Shown here piece after piece: positions 62,382-62,522 of a stretch of DNA of 62,522 bases (positions are counted from its first letter, which is position 1; each line of letters begins with the position of its first letter). Position numbers and translations under genes: made by a program. This DNA is from Lysobacterales bacterium 15-68-25. GTDB taxonomy: Bacteria; Pseudomonadota; Gammaproteobacteria; Xanthomonadales; Rhodanobacteraceae. The notes under the pieces were generated by a model. It had not been told where the DNA came from. It searched no databases and was given only the letters and a program-made list of their open reading frames with translations. The DNA lies in the NCBI GenBank assembly GCA_002279065.1, contig NCKB01000016.1, positions 1 to 62,522 on the forward strand, written 5' to 3'.

Positions 62382-62522
<141 letters not shown>

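Overview
The window looks like a chromosome segment of a flagellated, high-GC gammaproteobacterium of the Xanthomonadales/Lysobacterales, most likely Rhodanobacteraceae (Rhodanobacter, Dyella, Frateuria or Luteibacter type). The core orders hemA-prfA, lolB-ispE-tRNA(Gln)-prs-rplY-pth-ychF and tRNA(Tyr)-tRNA(Gly)-tRNA(Thr)-tuf support this, as do a DUF2069 gene beside wrbA and strong GC bias in all core genes. The genus is an inference from family knowledge; no 16S gene is present.

Bases 1 to about 13.5 kb are an accessory region with visibly lower GC. It holds the tail of an IS3-type transposase and a 5'-truncated gene beside it, a secreted Rhs/YD-repeat protein overlapping a small lipoprotein gene (possible effector/immunity pair), a degenerate stretch with IS21-end-like repeats, a small membrane protein, and a KAP-type P-loop NTPase broken by one extra base in an A6 run. 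Then come a divergent regulatory pair with two matching palindromic operators, an SseB-domain gene, and an IS5-family element whose transposase carries an amber codon near its end.

From 13.8 to 27.3 kb lies a motility and chemotaxis locus. A FliK-like and an FlhB-C-terminus-like gene point left. A long rightward run encodes STAS, CheY, CheA, a Cache receptor, two CheW-type proteins, a four-helix receptor, CheR, CheD, CheB, a sensorless receptor-like protein and a second STAS protein. The content resembles the Pseudomonas aeruginosa che2 and Vibrio cholerae cluster III systems. Both full receptors end in a pentapeptide of the CheR-tether type.

From 27.4 to 37.3 kb are metabolic and housekeeping genes: a two-lobed aspartyl-protease-like protein, a Nudix hydrolase, a 5'-3' exonuclease, a nitroreductase, cytidine deaminase, the three transhydrogenase genes pntAA/pntAB/pntB split by an opposing ECF sigma module, and sufT. 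From 37.3 to 42.4 kb are two secreted proteins, an M4 metallopeptidase and a PKD-domain protein with an HEYAE motif, each with a long leader and a strong terminator.

From 42.4 to 62.5 kb the content is mostly core: short asparaginase-like protein, acyl-CoA dehydrogenase, DUF2069/wrbA, yihY, a TlpA-like thioredoxin, acylphosphatase, PPK2, prfA, hemA, a TPR lipoprotein with lolB, an unusual GNAT-IspE fusion, tRNA(Gln), prs, rplY, pth, ychF, a membrane-anchored SpoIIE/anti-sigma-kinase protein with its STAS partner, an acyl-CoA thioesterase, three tRNAs and the start of tuf. I see no CRISPR array, rRNA or prophage structural genes.
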